A stretch of 64,000 nt of DNA from Corynebacterium sp. (GCF_022712195.1 NZ_JALAGY010000037.1:24081-88080), one strand, 5' to 3'; positions 1 through 9,613 are shown, counted from the stretch's first letter. The notes: generated from the letters alone by a model not told the origin. A program made the numbers and translations.

Positions 1-902
1 CGCAGATGGAGAGCTGGGGCTGGCGGATCCCGTTCCTGCTCGCGCTGCCCCTGGGCCTGGTCGGTGTCTACATGCGCTCCCGCATCAAGGAGTCCCACAC
101 CTTCGAGGCGTCCCAGGACGCCTCCCAGCAGCAGGCGGAGGCCGCCATCGCCGCCGGTGTCCCCGCACCGAGCCAGGGCATGATCGCCCAGATCCGGTAC
201 CTCCTGCGTCGCTTCTGGCCCCAGATGCTCATCGGCTCGGCGATGGTGATGTGCGCCCAGGTCGTGGGCTACGCCCTGACCACCTACATGCCGACCTACC
301 TCACCGAGTCCCTGGGTTACGACACCCTGCACGGCAACGCCCTGCTGGTACCGGTCCTGCTGATCGTCTCACTGTGCCTGCCGTTGTTCGGGATGATCTC
401 TGACCGCATCGGTCGCCGTCCCGTCATGCTCGCGGGATGCGTGCTCGGCGTCGTCACGGCGATCCCCGCGTTCCTCCTGATGATGATGGGCCACGTGTGG
501 TCCACACTCGCCGGGCTGATGATCGTGGGTGTCATCATGATGTTCCAGGTCTCCATCCAGGCGTCCGCACTGCCGTCGCTGTTCCCCACCGAGAGCCGTT
601 ACACGGCGATGGGTCTGATGTTCAACATCGCCGTCGCGCTCTTCGGCGGAACGACGGGCTTCGTCATCAGCGCCCTCCAGTCGGCGATCGGATCCGACCT
701 CGCCGGCGCCTACTACATCATGTTCGCCTGCCTGGTCGGCGGGATCGGCGTCTACTGCATGAAGGAGTCAGCCGGACGCAATCTGCTGGGCTCCATGCCC
801 ACGGTGGACCACGAGGACGAGGTCCACGACGTTCTCAGGACAATGGACGGCAACGACAAATACGATCTCAGCACCATGCCGGTGCAGAATCCCTCCCGCT
901 GA
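1..902 (+). CDS. MFS transporter, metabolite:H+ symporter (MHS/ProP-like) type, C-terminal part
   Basis: The start lies left of the window, so only about the last 300 residues are visible. They form a hydrophobic protein with roughly eight membrane segments. A loop after the fourth visible segment carries SDRIGRRP, the conserved cytoplasmic GxxSDRxGRR loop of the major facilitator superfamily. The large cytoplasmic loop (KESHTFEASQ... onward) and the sequence YMPTYLTESLGY resemble the ProP/KgtP metabolite:H+ symporter group, which imports osmolytes or dicarboxylates. The C-terminal tail is acidic and soluble. The substrate cannot be read from the sequence. The next gene, putP, is on the same strand but 190 bases away with its own ribosome site. 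Confidence 0.85.
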   Translation, partial: QMESWGWRIPFLLALPLGLVGVYMRSRIKESHTFEASQDASQQQAEAAIAAGVPAPSQGMIAQIRYLLRRFWPQMLIGSAMVMCAQVVGYALTTYMPTYLTESLGYDTLHGNALLVPVLLIVSLCLPLFGMISDRIGRRPVMLAGCVLGVVTAIPAFLLMMMGHVWSTLAGLMIVGVIMMFQVSIQASALPSLFPTESRYTAMGLMFNIAVALFGGTTGFVISALQSAIGSDLAGAYYIMFACLVGGIGVYCMKESAGRNLLGSMPTVDHEDEVHDVLRTMDGNDKYDLSTMPVQNPSR

Positions 903-1095
903 CAGGCCTCCCCGCGGTCGGGAGTCACACCGGAATAATTGGAGAAACCTGGCAGGAATGTGGGTGTAGTTCGCCATTCGGCTGGTAATCAGGCCGAGGA
1001 CATGGAAACCTTGCAGTGTCGCCGTCTCTTTACCGGAGACGGCCCTAACTGATTGTTGACCAAGCGACCACGACAACCCCACAAGGAGGCCCACG

Positions 1096-2736
1096 GTGAG
1101 TGAACAGACTTGGTTCATTATCGCCATGGTGATCTATCTGGCTGTGATGCTCGGCATCGGCATCTGGAGTTTCACCAAGACCGACAAGTACGAGGACTAC
1201 ATGGTCGGAGGCCGCGGTCTCCACCCGTTCGTCGCCGCCCTCTCCGCCGGCGCGTCCGACATGTCCGGCTGGCTGCTCATGGGTCTGCCCGGTGCACTGT
1301 TCATGTCCGGATTCTCGGAGATCTGGATGGCGGTTGGCCTGCTGGTCGGCTGCTGGCTGAACTGGAAACTGGTGGCACCGCGCCTGCGCAGCTACACGGA
1401 GGTCTCGAACAACTCCATCACGGTCCCCTCGTTCTTCGAGAACCGCCTGCGCGACCACAGCCACACGCTGCGCGTCGTCGCCGGCATCATCATCCTGGTG
1501 TTCTTCACCTTCTACGTCTCCTCCGGCATGGTCGCCGGCGGCCGCTACTTCGAGTCCAGCTTCAACGGTGACTACGTCACCGGCCTGCTGATCATCGGTG
1601 CGGTCACGGTGGTCTACACCTTCGTCGGCGGTTTCCTCGCCGTGTCCTACACCGACGTCGTGCAGGGCTCCATGATGTTCCTGGCCCTGATCCTGGTGCC
1701 CGTCTTCGCGATCACCTCACTGGACAACCCGGGCGACATCTTCACCTTCCAGCTGGACAACGACTACGGCTCGATGGCCGACAACGCGGCGAACGCCGTC
1801 GGCGCGAACTCGAACTTCTACAACCTGTTCCAGTTCAACGACACCACCGCCCTGGCGGCGTTTGTCATCATCATCTCCAACCTCGCCTGGGGCCTCGGCT
1901 ACTTCGGCCAGCCGCACATCATCGTGCGCTTCATGGCCATGCGTAAGCCGGCCGACGCCGTCGCCGGCCGTCGCTACGGCGTCACCTGGATGTTCCTGTG
2001 CCTGATCGGCGCAGTCTTCATCGCCATCAGTGCCCCGGCGTTCTTCGCCGAGACCCCCGAAGCGACCTTCTCTGACGTCACCAACTACGAGACCAACTTC
2101 CTCGACATGTCGAAGGTGCTCTTCCACCCGCTGGTCGCGGGCCTGATCCTCACCGCCGTGCTGGCGGCGATCATGTCCACCGTCTCCTCCCAGCTCCTCG
2201 TGGTCGCCTCCGCACTGGTCGAGGACATCTACGCGGGCATGATCAACCGGAACGCCTCGGACACGCTGCTGAAGAACCTGTCGCGCGTCATGGTCATCCT
2301 CGTCGCCGTCATCGCCGCACTCATCGCCCTGGATCCGGACTCCGCGATCCTCGGCCTCGTCGAGTTCGCCTGGGCCGGCTTCGGCGCCGCCTTCGGCCCG
2401 GTCGTCCTGGCCGCCCTGTACTGGAAGCGGCTCAACGCACAGGGAGCTGCGGCCGGCATGATCGGTGGCGCTCTCGTCGCCTTCATCTGGGGCGGGCTGC
2501 CCCAGTTCGGTGTCATCGACAAGCCCTTCGGCCTCTACGAGATGATCCCGGGTGTCGCGGTCAACGTGCTCCTGATGGTCATCGTCACGCTCGCCACCAA
2601 GGCTCCGTCCAAGGAGATCACGGACGAGTTCGACGAAGCCGTCCGCTTCGCCCAGCTCACCGTCGATGACGGAGACGTCGATCTCGACGCCGCCCGTGCC
2701 AAGGTCGAGGCCGAGGCCGACCAGGGCAAGATCTGA
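1096..2736 (+). CDS. putP: Sodium/proline symporter PutP
   Basis: A 546-residue integral membrane protein of the sodium:solute symporter family, which takes up L-proline with Na+. The N-terminal signature SAGASDMSGWLLMGLPGA (about residues 51-68) is the PutP Na+/proline-binding helix, and roughly 13 hydrophobic segments follow, the usual number. The C-terminus is an acidic soluble tail. The GTG start at 1096 is preceded by AAGGAGG (1083-1089) at good spacing. A strong hairpin follows the gene. Together with the MHS transporter upstream it suggests osmolyte or proline uptake. Confidence 0.93.
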   Translation: MSEQTWFIIAMVIYLAVMLGIGIWSFTKTDKYEDYMVGGRGLHPFVAALSAGASDMSGWLLMGLPGALFMSGFSEIWMAVGLLVGCWLNWKLVAPRLRSYTEVSNNSITVPSFFENRLRDHSHTLRVVAGIIILVFFTFYVSSGMVAGGRYFESSFNGDYVTGLLIIGAVTVVYTFVGGFLAVSYTDVVQGSMMFLALILVPVFAITSLDNPGDIFTFQLDNDYGSMADNAANAVGANSNFYNLFQFNDTTALAAFVIIISNLAWGLGYFGQPHIIVRFMAMRKPADAVAGRRYGVTWMFLCLIGAVFIAISAPAFFAETPEATFSDVTNYETNFLDMSKVLFHPLVAGLILTAVLAAIMSTVSSQLLVVASALVEDIYAGMINRNASDTLLKNLSRVMVILVAVIAALIALDPDSAILGLVEFAWAGFGAAFGPVVLAALYWKRLNAQGAAAGMIGGALVAFIWGGLPQFGVIDKPFGLYEMIPGVAVNVLLMVIVTLATKAPSKEITDEFDEAVRFAQLTVDDGDVDLDAARAKVEAEADQGKI

Positions 2737-2782
2737 CCCCGGTCACCCGGAACTGAACTTCTGACCGGGAGGGGAACCTCCG

Positions 2783-2829
2783 CACCGGCCGGGAGAGTCT
2801 CTCTCATCATGAGACTCTCCCGGCCGGTG
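2783..2829 (+). terminator. Perfect 19-bp inverted repeat downstream of putP
   Basis: The arms 2783-2801 (CACCGGCCGGGAGAGTCTC) and 2811-2829 are exact reverse complements around a 9-base loop. No T run follows, which is common in high-GC actinobacteria. It lies 47 bases after the putP stop and overlaps the beginning of the next reading frame. Confidence 0.75.
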
Positions 2830-3573
2830 TCATTGTCGGTGGCGCCCTCCTCCGCCGCCCCGTCCACGGCCCTACCGCTCCTGTCGCCCACCACCGTGGC
2901 GCTGGCACTGTACGTCCTCTCCCTGCTCCTCCTTCCCCCGGGAGGCGGCCCGGACACTCCGGGGGCCACAGACCGTGACACGGTGTCGACGTCCCTGGAG
3001 CGGCTCTCCACGGTCCCCCGACGCACCCACGTCCTCGGCTACTCCCGCGACCACTTCGGCGGGTGGGCGGACCAGTGGTGGGCGGAGGGGACGGGCACCG
3101 TGAGCACAGAGAGCGGATCCGGGCCCGCCGGTACCCGGTGCAGTACCCGGCACATCGTCATGCTGCAGACCTTCGAGAGCCGCTCCCCCGGCGACGACGG
3201 TTCCTGCCCCTCTCCCCGGGGCCGGATCACCGACGTCTACACCGGTGACATGATCGCCCCGTCCGACGTGGAGATCGACCACGTCGTCCCGCTGTCGGCC
3301 GCGTGGGACCACGGCGCGTGGGACTGGCCCCGGGAGTCGCGGGTGCGTTTCGCCAACGACGACGAACTGAACCTCCTCGCCGTGGCGGGGACGGTCAACC
3401 GGGACAAGAGTGACGGGAGTCTGGCCGAGTGGCTCCCTCCCACGGCAAAAGCCGGCTCCCTGTCGGAAGCCGGCTGTGCCTATGCCGCACGGTATCTCGC
3501 GGTGTGTCTGCGCTACGGGCTCAGCGTCAGCGACGCCGACGCCACGACGGCGCGGCAGGTGTGCGGACTGTGA
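2809..3573 (+). CDS. Membrane-anchored or secreted HNH nuclease-like protein (DUF1524/GmrSD C-terminal type)
   Basis: A 254-residue protein when read from ATG 2809. It has one hydrophobic N-terminal segment (about residues 28-46, TTVALALYVLSLLLL), then a proline/glycine-rich linker. The C-terminal half carries the HNH-like motif EIDHVVPLSAAWDHGA (about residues 150-165) and ANDDELNLLAVAGTVNRDKS, where the Asp-His pair and the downstream Asn/Asn-Lys match the DUF1524 nuclease fold. Actinobacteria often encode secreted versions of unknown role. The first seven codons lie inside the putP hairpin, so a start at GTG 2827 or later is equally possible. No ribosome site is visible for either start. 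It ends 20 bases from the convergent helicase gene. Confidence 0.75.
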   Translation: MRLSRPVSLSVAPSSAAPSTALPLLSPTTVALALYVLSLLLLPPGGGPDTPGATDRDTVSTSLERLSTVPRRTHVLGYSRDHFGGWADQWWAEGTGTVSTESGSGPAGTRCSTRHIVMLQTFESRSPGDDGSCPSPRGRITDVYTGDMIAPSDVEIDHVVPLSAAWDHGAWDWPRESRVRFANDDELNLLAVAGTVNRDKSDGSLAEWLPPTAKAGSLSEAGCAYAARYLAVCLRYGLSVSDADATTARQVCGL

Positions 3574-3593
3574 CCGCCCAGCCGCACCGGGGC

Positions 3594-5768
3594 TCAGTCC
3601 CGGCGGGCACCGCGGTTGCCCCGGAAGCTGCCGCGACCACCACGGTCGCCACGGTCCCGGTCACTGCGGTCACGGTCGAAGCGACCGCCACGGTCACCCC
3701 GGTCGTTGCGGCCACGGCCGCCACGGTCGTTCCGGTCGCCCCGGTCACCACGGTCGTTACGCGGACGTCCGCCACCACGGTGACCGCCACGGTCACCGTC
3801 CTGACGGGTCCGTGCCGGGCGACCCGCCGGTGCCCCGGGATCGGGCTCGATGTTGATCAGCTTGCCGGAGATGCGGGTCTGGTCCAGGGACTCGAAGACC
3901 TCCTTCGGCAGGTCCGACGGCAGCTCCACCAGGGAGTGCTCGGAGAAGATGCTGATCCTACCGAAGTCGCGGGAGTTCATGTTCCCCTCGTTGGCCAAGG
4001 CGCCGACGATGGCACCCGGACGCACCCGCTGACGGTGGCCCACACCGATGCGGTACACCGACAGGGACTTCCCGTTGCGGTCGGTGACCGTGGGTGCCTG
4101 CCTGTTGAAGCGCTCCTTGAAGGGACGGTGCACACCGGACTGGCCGTCAGGGCCGTCCCGGCGGTCACCACGGTCGTTGCGGTCTCGCCGCTCCCGCCGC
4201 GGGGGCTCCTGGATCTCCTCCATGTAGAAGGGTTCCTTGCCCTGGAGCTTCGCCGCGAGTGCCGCGGCGATCTCCGTGGGGTCGACACCGTTCTCCTCGG
4301 CGTAGGTGGAGATCAGCTCGCGGAAGGTGTCGACCTGCCTGCCCTTGCGGGCCTCGGTGATCGAGGCGTGGAACTTGGCCTTGCGGGCCTCGTTGACCTT
4401 GTCGACACCGGGCAGCTCGATCTCGTTGAGCTTCGACTTCGTCGCACGCTCGATGTTCTTGAGCAGACGTCCCTCGCGCGGGGTGACGAAGAGGATCGCC
4501 CGTCCGTGGCGTCCGGCACGACCGGTACGGCCGATACGGTGGACGTAGGACTCCGTGTCACGCGGGATGTCGTAGTTGAACACGTGGGTGATGCGTTCCA
4601 CGTCGAGACCGCGGGCGGCGACGTCGGTGGCGACCAGGATGTCCAGCCGACCGTCCTTGAGCTGGTCCACGGTACGCTCACGCTGGTTCTGCGGGATGTC
4701 GCCGTTGATCGCGGCCGCGTCGAACCCACGCTCGCGCAGCTTCTCGGCGATCTCCTCGGTGTCGTTCTTGGTACGGACGAAGAGGATCATCGCCTCGAAG
4801 TCGGTGACCTCGAGGATGCGGGTCAGCGCGTTGAGCTTGTTGCGGTAGGTGACGTACAGGTAGTCCTGCTCGATGTTCTCCGCGGTACGCTGCGTGGACT
4901 TCACCGTGATCTCGGCGGCGTCGTTGAGGTACTGCTTCGACAGACGTCGGATCGCCGACGGCATGGTGGCCGAGAACAGCGCGACCTGACGGTTGTCAGG
5001 GGTGTCGGACAGGATGCGCTCGACATCGTCCTGGAAGCCCATGTTGAGCATCTCGTCAGCCTCGTCGAGGACGAGGAAACGCAGGCCGGACAGGTCCAGG
5101 CTGCCCTTCTCCAGGTGGTCGATCACACGGCCGGGGGTACCGACCACGACGTGGGCGCCACGACGCAGGCCGGACAGCTGTGCGCCGTAGGGGGCACCGC
5201 CGTAGATCGGCAGCACGCTGATGCCGCCGAGCTTGTTGGCGAAGGACTCGAAGGAGTCAGCGACCTGCAGTGCCAGCTCTCGCGTGGGGGCGAGAACCAG
5301 GACCTGCGGAGTGCGCTGGTCAGGATCGAGGCGCGACAGTGCGGGCAGCGCGAAGGCGGCCGTCTTGCCGGTACCGGTCTGCGCCAGACCGACGACGTCC
5401 CGTCCCTCCATGAGGGTGGGGATGGTGGAGGCCTGGATCGGCGACGGCGTAGTGAACCCGACGCTCGCGACGGCCTCGAGGATCTTCGGCGGCAGGCCGA
5501 GGGAGTCGAAGCCGTCGGTGTCGGCCTTCTCCTCGGACTCCACGGACGCGGTGTCCTCGTCGGTCTTCTTGTTCTCTGTGTGGATGTTCTTCTCGGTGAC
5601 GTCCCCGTCCACAGTGCTCTCGGGAATCTCTGCGCCCACTACGTCACCGAGGTCCAGCGACCCCGTGACCGGGGAGGCGGCATCCTCGTGCAGATTCTCC
5701 TGAGGTACTGACGACTGGGATGTTTCCGGCATTTTCTCGTCGCCGGTCACGTTCTCAGTTTCAGACAT
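3594..5768 (-). CDS. deaD: DEAD-box ATP-dependent RNA helicase (DeaD/CsdA type)
   Basis: A 724-residue RNA helicase that remodels structured RNA, typically in ribosome assembly and cold adaptation. An acidic disordered N-terminus of about 85 residues is followed by the Q motif (GFTTPSPIQ), Walker A (AQTGTGKT), PTRELA, DEAD (residues 235-238), SAT and HRIGRTGRAGR. A DbpA-like RNA-binding domain follows (around + strand 3860-4080). The last 70 or so residues are dense Arg/Gly/Asp repeats (RGDRGG-like, 3597-3800), an RNA-binding tail. ATG 5768 is preferred because GGTGAAG lies just upstream. GTG 5777 would add three residues. Confidence 0.95.
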   Translation of the reverse strand: MSETENVTGDEKMPETSQSSVPQENLHEDAASPVTGSLDLGDVVGAEIPESTVDGDVTEKNIHTENKKTDEDTASVESEEKADTDGFDSLGLPPKILEAVASVGFTTPSPIQASTIPTLMEGRDVVGLAQTGTGKTAAFALPALSRLDPDQRTPQVLVLAPTRELALQVADSFESFANKLGGISVLPIYGGAPYGAQLSGLRRGAHVVVGTPGRVIDHLEKGSLDLSGLRFLVLDEADEMLNMGFQDDVERILSDTPDNRQVALFSATMPSAIRRLSKQYLNDAAEITVKSTQRTAENIEQDYLYVTYRNKLNALTRILEVTDFEAMILFVRTKNDTEEIAEKLRERGFDAAAINGDIPQNQRERTVDQLKDGRLDILVATDVAARGLDVERITHVFNYDIPRDTESYVHRIGRTGRAGRHGRAILFVTPREGRLLKNIERATKSKLNEIELPGVDKVNEARKAKFHASITEARKGRQVDTFRELISTYAEENGVDPTEIAAALAAKLQGKEPFYMEEIQEPPRRERRDRNDRGDRRDGPDGQSGVHRPFKERFNRQAPTVTDRNGKSLSVYRIGVGHRQRVRPGAIVGALANEGNMNSRDFGRISIFSEHSLVELPSDLPKEVFESLDQTRISGKLINIEPDPGAPAGRPARTRQDGDRGGHRGGGRPRNDRGDRGDRNDRGGRGRNDRGDRGGRFDRDRSDRDRGDRGGRGSFRGNRGARRD

Positions 5769-5844
5769 TGACTTCACCGTACGTTGCCGGGGCTCTAAAA
5801 GCCATTCGACGGCCCTACGCTGTGATATAGGACTCTTCGATGGT

Positions 5845-5850
5845 TAGTAT
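5845..5850 (+). promoter_or_regulatory. Candidate -10 element TAGTAT for the leaderless permease mRNA
   Basis: TAGTAT ends exactly 8 bases before the GTG start at 5859. No Shine-Dalgarno site is present, so transcription would begin at or beside the start codon. Confidence 0.5.
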
Positions 5851-5858
5851 GTGAGTCC

Positions 5859-7295
5859 GTGACTGACACAAGCACCCCCGCACGGCAGCCGAGACAGCTC
5901 CGCCGCACCCTGACCCACCGGCACATCCACTTCATCGCGCTGGGGTCCGCCATCGGCACGGGCCTGTTCTACGGGTCGTCCGGTGCCATCGGAGCGGCCG
6001 GCCCCGGTGTCGTCTTCGTGTACCTTCTCGGCGGCGCCGTTGTCTACTTCATGCTCCGCGCACTCGGCGAGATGGCCGTCGCCGACCCCGCCCCCGGCTC
6101 CTTCGCCGAGTTCTGCCGCCGCTACCTCGGCGGCTGGGCCGGTTACATCACCGGGTGGATGTACGCCTTCGAGATGATCATCGTCTGCCTCGCGGACCTC
6201 ACCGCCATCACGGTGTACATGACGTTCTGGTTCCCGGACACGCCCGGCTGGGTGTGGGTGGCCGTGGCACTCCTGATCGTCGGCGCCGCGAACCTGGCCA
6301 GTGCCCGCTGGTACGGCGAGCTGGAGTTCTGGTTCACCTCGATCAAGGTCACCGCGGTGGTCGCCATGATCCTGGGTGGTGCGGCGATCCTGGTGTTCAA
6401 CGTGGACACCGGCGGCTCCGCCGGGTTCGGCAACCTCTGGAACGACGGCGGCCTGTTCCCCAACGGTGTCGCCGGGGTCTTCAGCGCACTCATCCTCGTA
6501 CTCTTCGCCTTCGGCGGGACGGAGATCATCGGCGTGACCGCCGGGGAGGCCGCCGACCACGAGAAGACCATCCCCAGGGCCGTCAACACGGTGCCGATGC
6601 GCATCCTCCTGTTCTACGTCCTGGCGATCCTGGTGATCGTCGCGGTGATCCCGTGGCGCGAGATCACCGGTGACGAGTCCCCCTTCGTCCAGATCTTCAG
6701 TGACCTCGGCATCGGGTGGGCCGCAGCGGCACTGAACATCGTCGTAGTCTCCGCCGCCCTCTCCGCGATCAACTCGGACCTCTACGGCGCCGGCCGTGTG
6801 GTCTTCGGTATGGCGCACCAGGGACTGTCACCGCGGATGTTCGCCCGCCTCAACCACCGGGGCGTCCCGGTGACGACGATCGGGGTGATGCTGCTGGTGC
6901 TTCTGGTCGGCGTCGGCCTGCAGCTGGCCAGCGACACCGCCGCCGACATGTTCCAGAACATCGCGGCGCTGGCGACCTTCGCCACCGTCTTCGTGTGGCT
7001 GATGATCCTGCTGGCCCACCTGGGCAGCCGCCGCCGGACACCCGACGGGGGTGCCGTCCAGGACGGCCCGCGCGCCTTCCCCGTCCCCCTGTGGCCCGTC
7101 GGCCAGTACTTCGCCGTCGCCGTCATCCTCGTCACCTTCGGCACCATGGTCTGGATGGACCAGTACCACTCCGCCCTCTGGGCCGGGGTGATCTTCCTGG
7201 TGGTGATGTCCGCGCTCTACCCGTTGGCACGCCGACGCGCCGCCGCCATCCGTGCGACTACCTCACACCGGGGGGACGAAACGGCGGCCGAGTAG
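5859..7295 (+). CDS. Amino-acid permease (APC superfamily, AroP/GabP-like)
   Basis: A 478-residue membrane protein with about 12 hydrophobic segments. The N-terminal GSAIGTGLFYGSSGAIGAAG is the glycine-rich unwound substrate-binding helix of the amino acid-polyamine-organocation superfamily, and FAFGGTEIIGVTAGEA marks the sixth helix of the bacterial amino-acid transporter subgroup (AroP, LysP, GabP, CycA). Such proteins import neutral, aromatic or basic amino acids with H+. The substrate cannot be assigned. A second permease of the same family lies at 27657-29093. It is transcribed away from the helicase gene. Confidence 0.88.
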   Translation: MTDTSTPARQPRQLRRTLTHRHIHFIALGSAIGTGLFYGSSGAIGAAGPGVVFVYLLGGAVVYFMLRALGEMAVADPAPGSFAEFCRRYLGGWAGYITGWMYAFEMIIVCLADLTAITVYMTFWFPDTPGWVWVAVALLIVGAANLASARWYGELEFWFTSIKVTAVVAMILGGAAILVFNVDTGGSAGFGNLWNDGGLFPNGVAGVFSALILVLFAFGGTEIIGVTAGEAADHEKTIPRAVNTVPMRILLFYVLAILVIVAVIPWREITGDESPFVQIFSDLGIGWAAAALNIVVVSAALSAINSDLYGAGRVVFGMAHQGLSPRMFARLNHRGVPVTTIGVMLLVLLVGVGLQLASDTAADMFQNIAALATFATVFVWLMILLAHLGSRRRTPDGGAVQDGPRAFPVPLWPVGQYFAVAVILVTFGTMVWMDQYHSALWAGVIFLVVMSALYPLARRRAAAIRATTSHRGDETAAE

Positions 7296-7398
7296 GTGTC
7301 CGACGGCCCGTTAACCTACCTTTGTAGTGTCCTTTTTACCCCCTTACCGGGGATGCACACCCCGTTACAGCCCATCACCCCAAGGAGCTTCCCTGCCC

Positions 7399-8880
7399 AT
7401 GAGTGCACCGGCCCACGATTCACAGAGTGACTGGAACTCCCGCATTCTGCTCGCCGAACAGATCCTCCCCCTGCTGTCGCGTCTGCACCGCGAGCACAAT
7501 GTCGTGACCTCCGTCTTCGGTCGCCTGCTCATCAACGTCACCAGTGTGGACGTGATCAAGTCGCACCGCTACGCCCGCCTGGTCACCGACCGGGAGCTCC
7601 CGCTGAGCTCGACCCTGCCGATCCTGCAGGAACTGGTGGACATGAACCTGGGCACCGCCTCGATCGACCTGGGGCGCCTGGCGACCGGGTACGAGGCAGA
7701 ACGTGAGTCCGCCGGCGGATCCGCGGTAAGTCTCCGCAGCTACCTCGAGCGCGAGCTCGCCGAGGTCGTCGGTGCACACACCGAGCAGAGGCCCACCGAC
7801 GTGGTGCTCTACGGCTTCGGGCGCATCGGCCGCCTGCTGGCACGCATCCTCATCGCCCGCGAGGCCGCCTACGGAGGTGTGCGACTGCGGGCGATCGTGG
7901 TGCGGCGCAACGGCGACGAGGACCTGGAGAAGCGGGCCAGCCTGCTGCGCCGGGACTCCGTCCACGGGGCCTTCGACGGGACGATCACCGTCGACGGCGA
8001 AAACGAGGTCATCTGGGCCAACGGGACCCCGATCCAGGTGATCTACTCCAACGACCCCGCCCAGGTCGACTACACCGCCTACGGGATCAACGACGCCGTG
8101 CTCGTCGACAACACCGGACGCTGGCGCGACCGCGAGGGGCTGTCCCGGCACCTCGCCGCGACAGGCATCCGCAAGGTGCTGCTCACCGCCCCGGGCAAGG
8201 GCGACGTCCGCAACCTGGTGTACGGGATCAACCACGGCGACATCACCGACGACGCGTCCGACGACATCCTCTCGGCCGCGTCCTGCACCACCAACGCGAT
8301 CACCCCGGTCCTCAAGGTCCTCCACGACCGCTACGGCATCAACCACGGTCACGTCGAGACGGTCCACTCCTTCACCAACGACCAGAACCTCATCGACAAC
8401 TTCCACAAGGGTGACCGGCGTGGCCGCGCCGCGGGCCTGAACATGGTCCTCACGGAGACCGGCGCCGCCAAGGCCGTCGCCAAGGCACTCCCCGAACTCG
8501 AGGGCAGGCTCACCGGCAACGCCATCCGCGTCCCCACGCCGGACGTCTCCATGGCGGTCCTCAACCTCACCCTGGACTCGCCGACCAGCCGCGACGAGGT
8601 CAACGACTACCTCCACAAGGTCGCCCTGCACTCGAACCTGCGCCAGCAGATCGACTACATCAAGTCACCCGAGGTGGTCTCGACCGACTTCGTCGGGTCG
8701 ACGCATGCGGGCATCGTCGACGGTCTCGCCACCATCGCCGACGGCAACAACCTTGTCGTGTACGTCTGGTACGACAACGAGTACGGCTACTCCAACCAGG
8801 TGATCCGTATCGTCGAGGAGATCGCCGGAGCCCGGCCGCGGGTCTTCCCGCGCCGCGTGGCCCCTGCGGAACTGTTCTAA
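7399..8880 (+). CDS. gapB: Glyceraldehyde-3-phosphate dehydrogenase, long form (GapB type)
   Basis: A 493-residue enzyme interconverting glyceraldehyde-3-phosphate and 1,3-bisphosphoglycerate. About 130 residues precede the Rossmann fold (VVLYGFGRIGRLLARIL), as in the long corynebacterial GapB rather than the 335-residue glycolytic GapA. The catalytic Cys sits in SAASCTTNAITPVLK. The catalytic His region is the usual HTVHSF replaced by HVETVHSFTNDQNL. The C-terminal YVWYDNEYGYSNQV is diagnostic. ATG 7399 is chosen because AAGGAG lies at 7382-7387 and the family sequence begins there. The GapB form is generally linked with gluconeogenesis; that is family knowledge, not seen here. Confidence 0.9.
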   Translation: MSAPAHDSQSDWNSRILLAEQILPLLSRLHREHNVVTSVFGRLLINVTSVDVIKSHRYARLVTDRELPLSSTLPILQELVDMNLGTASIDLGRLATGYEAERESAGGSAVSLRSYLERELAEVVGAHTEQRPTDVVLYGFGRIGRLLARILIAREAAYGGVRLRAIVVRRNGDEDLEKRASLLRRDSVHGAFDGTITVDGENEVIWANGTPIQVIYSNDPAQVDYTAYGINDAVLVDNTGRWRDREGLSRHLAATGIRKVLLTAPGKGDVRNLVYGINHGDITDDASDDILSAASCTTNAITPVLKVLHDRYGINHGHVETVHSFTNDQNLIDNFHKGDRRGRAAGLNMVLTETGAAKAVAKALPELEGRLTGNAIRVPTPDVSMAVLNLTLDSPTSRDEVNDYLHKVALHSNLRQQIDYIKSPEVVSTDFVGSTHAGIVDGLATIADGNNLVVYVWYDNEYGYSNQVIRIVEEIAGARPRVFPRRVAPAELF

Positions 8881-8882
8881 CA

Positions 8883-8924
8883 CCGGACACCTCCATCGAA
8901 CGGGTGTTCGATGGAGGTGTCCGG
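8883..8924 (+). terminator. Hairpin terminator after gapB
   Basis: A perfect 19-bp stem (8883-8901 with 8906-8924) closes a 4-base GGGT loop, beginning 3 bases after the gapB stop codon. Confidence 0.85.
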
Positions 8925-8951
8925 TCCCGTCCCGGTGTCCGTCGCTCCCCG

Positions 8952-8957
8952 TAGCGT
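8952..8957 (+). promoter_or_regulatory. Candidate -10 element TAGCGT
   Basis: TAGCGT ends 8 bases before ATG 8966, with no ribosome site between, as expected for a leaderless mRNA. Confidence 0.4.
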
Positions 8958-8965
8958 GCTGAGCC

Positions 8966-9583
8966 ATGGACAACCACACCACACCCACCGCACCCACCGG
9001 GCCCACAGTGTCCCTGCGCTCCCTGATGCGCCGGCCGCTCAGCGCCCTGAGGCCGTCCCCCTCCGTCGTCCGTGCCGCCGACCGCTGTGCGGGGGTCCTG
9101 CGCCATCCCCGGAGCAGGATCCAGGTGACCCCGGGATGGCGGGCACCGTCCCTCCAGGTGCCCCTGCCTTCCGGTCCTGTCGAGGTATTCCTGTCACACC
9201 ACCGCGTATCGCCGGCGATGTGGCGCAGACTCACCGGCGCCGGCGCCGACGAAGACCCACCTGCCGCCGAGCTTCATCTCGTCACCACCACCGCACTCGC
9301 GCCGTCCCACGCCTCCGGCGGCGGGGTGAGGAACATGACGGCAGACGTCCACTCCCTGTTCCGGAGGATCCTCCTCGCCCAGGACAGCTCCCCTTCTTCC
9401 CGCCACGACGGTGCCGACGGTGCCGGCGCAGCCCTGGGCGACGGCGTCCCCTGGTATTCACCGGCAGCCTGCGGCAGGCCCACACCGGACGGTGAACGCC
9501 TGGAATGGACCTGGCACGCACTGACCGTCGGCCGCCCCGGACGCCCCGCCACCCACGACCGGGCGGAGGGCACCGCAGCCTGA
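8966..9583 (+). CDS. Hypothetical protein
   Basis: A 205-residue protein not recognised. Third codon positions are strongly G/C, as in neighbouring genes, which supports real coding. The N-terminus is Thr/Pro-rich and basic. A middle segment (about residues 55-105, from QVTPGWRAPSLQVPLPSGPVEVF to AELHLVTTTAL) looks folded, with alternating hydrophobics. The tail is Gly/Ala/Asp-rich. There is no signal peptide or membrane helix. It stands alone between the gapB terminator and the convergent acidic-protein gene. Confidence 0.6.
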   Translation: MDNHTTPTAPTGPTVSLRSLMRRPLSALRPSPSVVRAADRCAGVLRHPRSRIQVTPGWRAPSLQVPLPSGPVEVFLSHHRVSPAMWRRLTGAGADEDPPAAELHLVTTTALAPSHASGGGVRNMTADVHSLFRRILLAQDSSPSSRHDGADGAGAALGDGVPWYSPAACGRPTPDGERLEWTWHALTVGRPGRPATHDRAEGTAA

Positions 9584-9613
9584 CAGCGCAGGTCAGGTCA
9601 TCTACCCCTGGAA

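Noticed and set aside
3429-5711. A 760-codon frame opposite the DEAD-box helicase
   Set aside because: It overlaps a helicase with all motifs intact and shows only Val/Gly/Asp-rich shadow translation.
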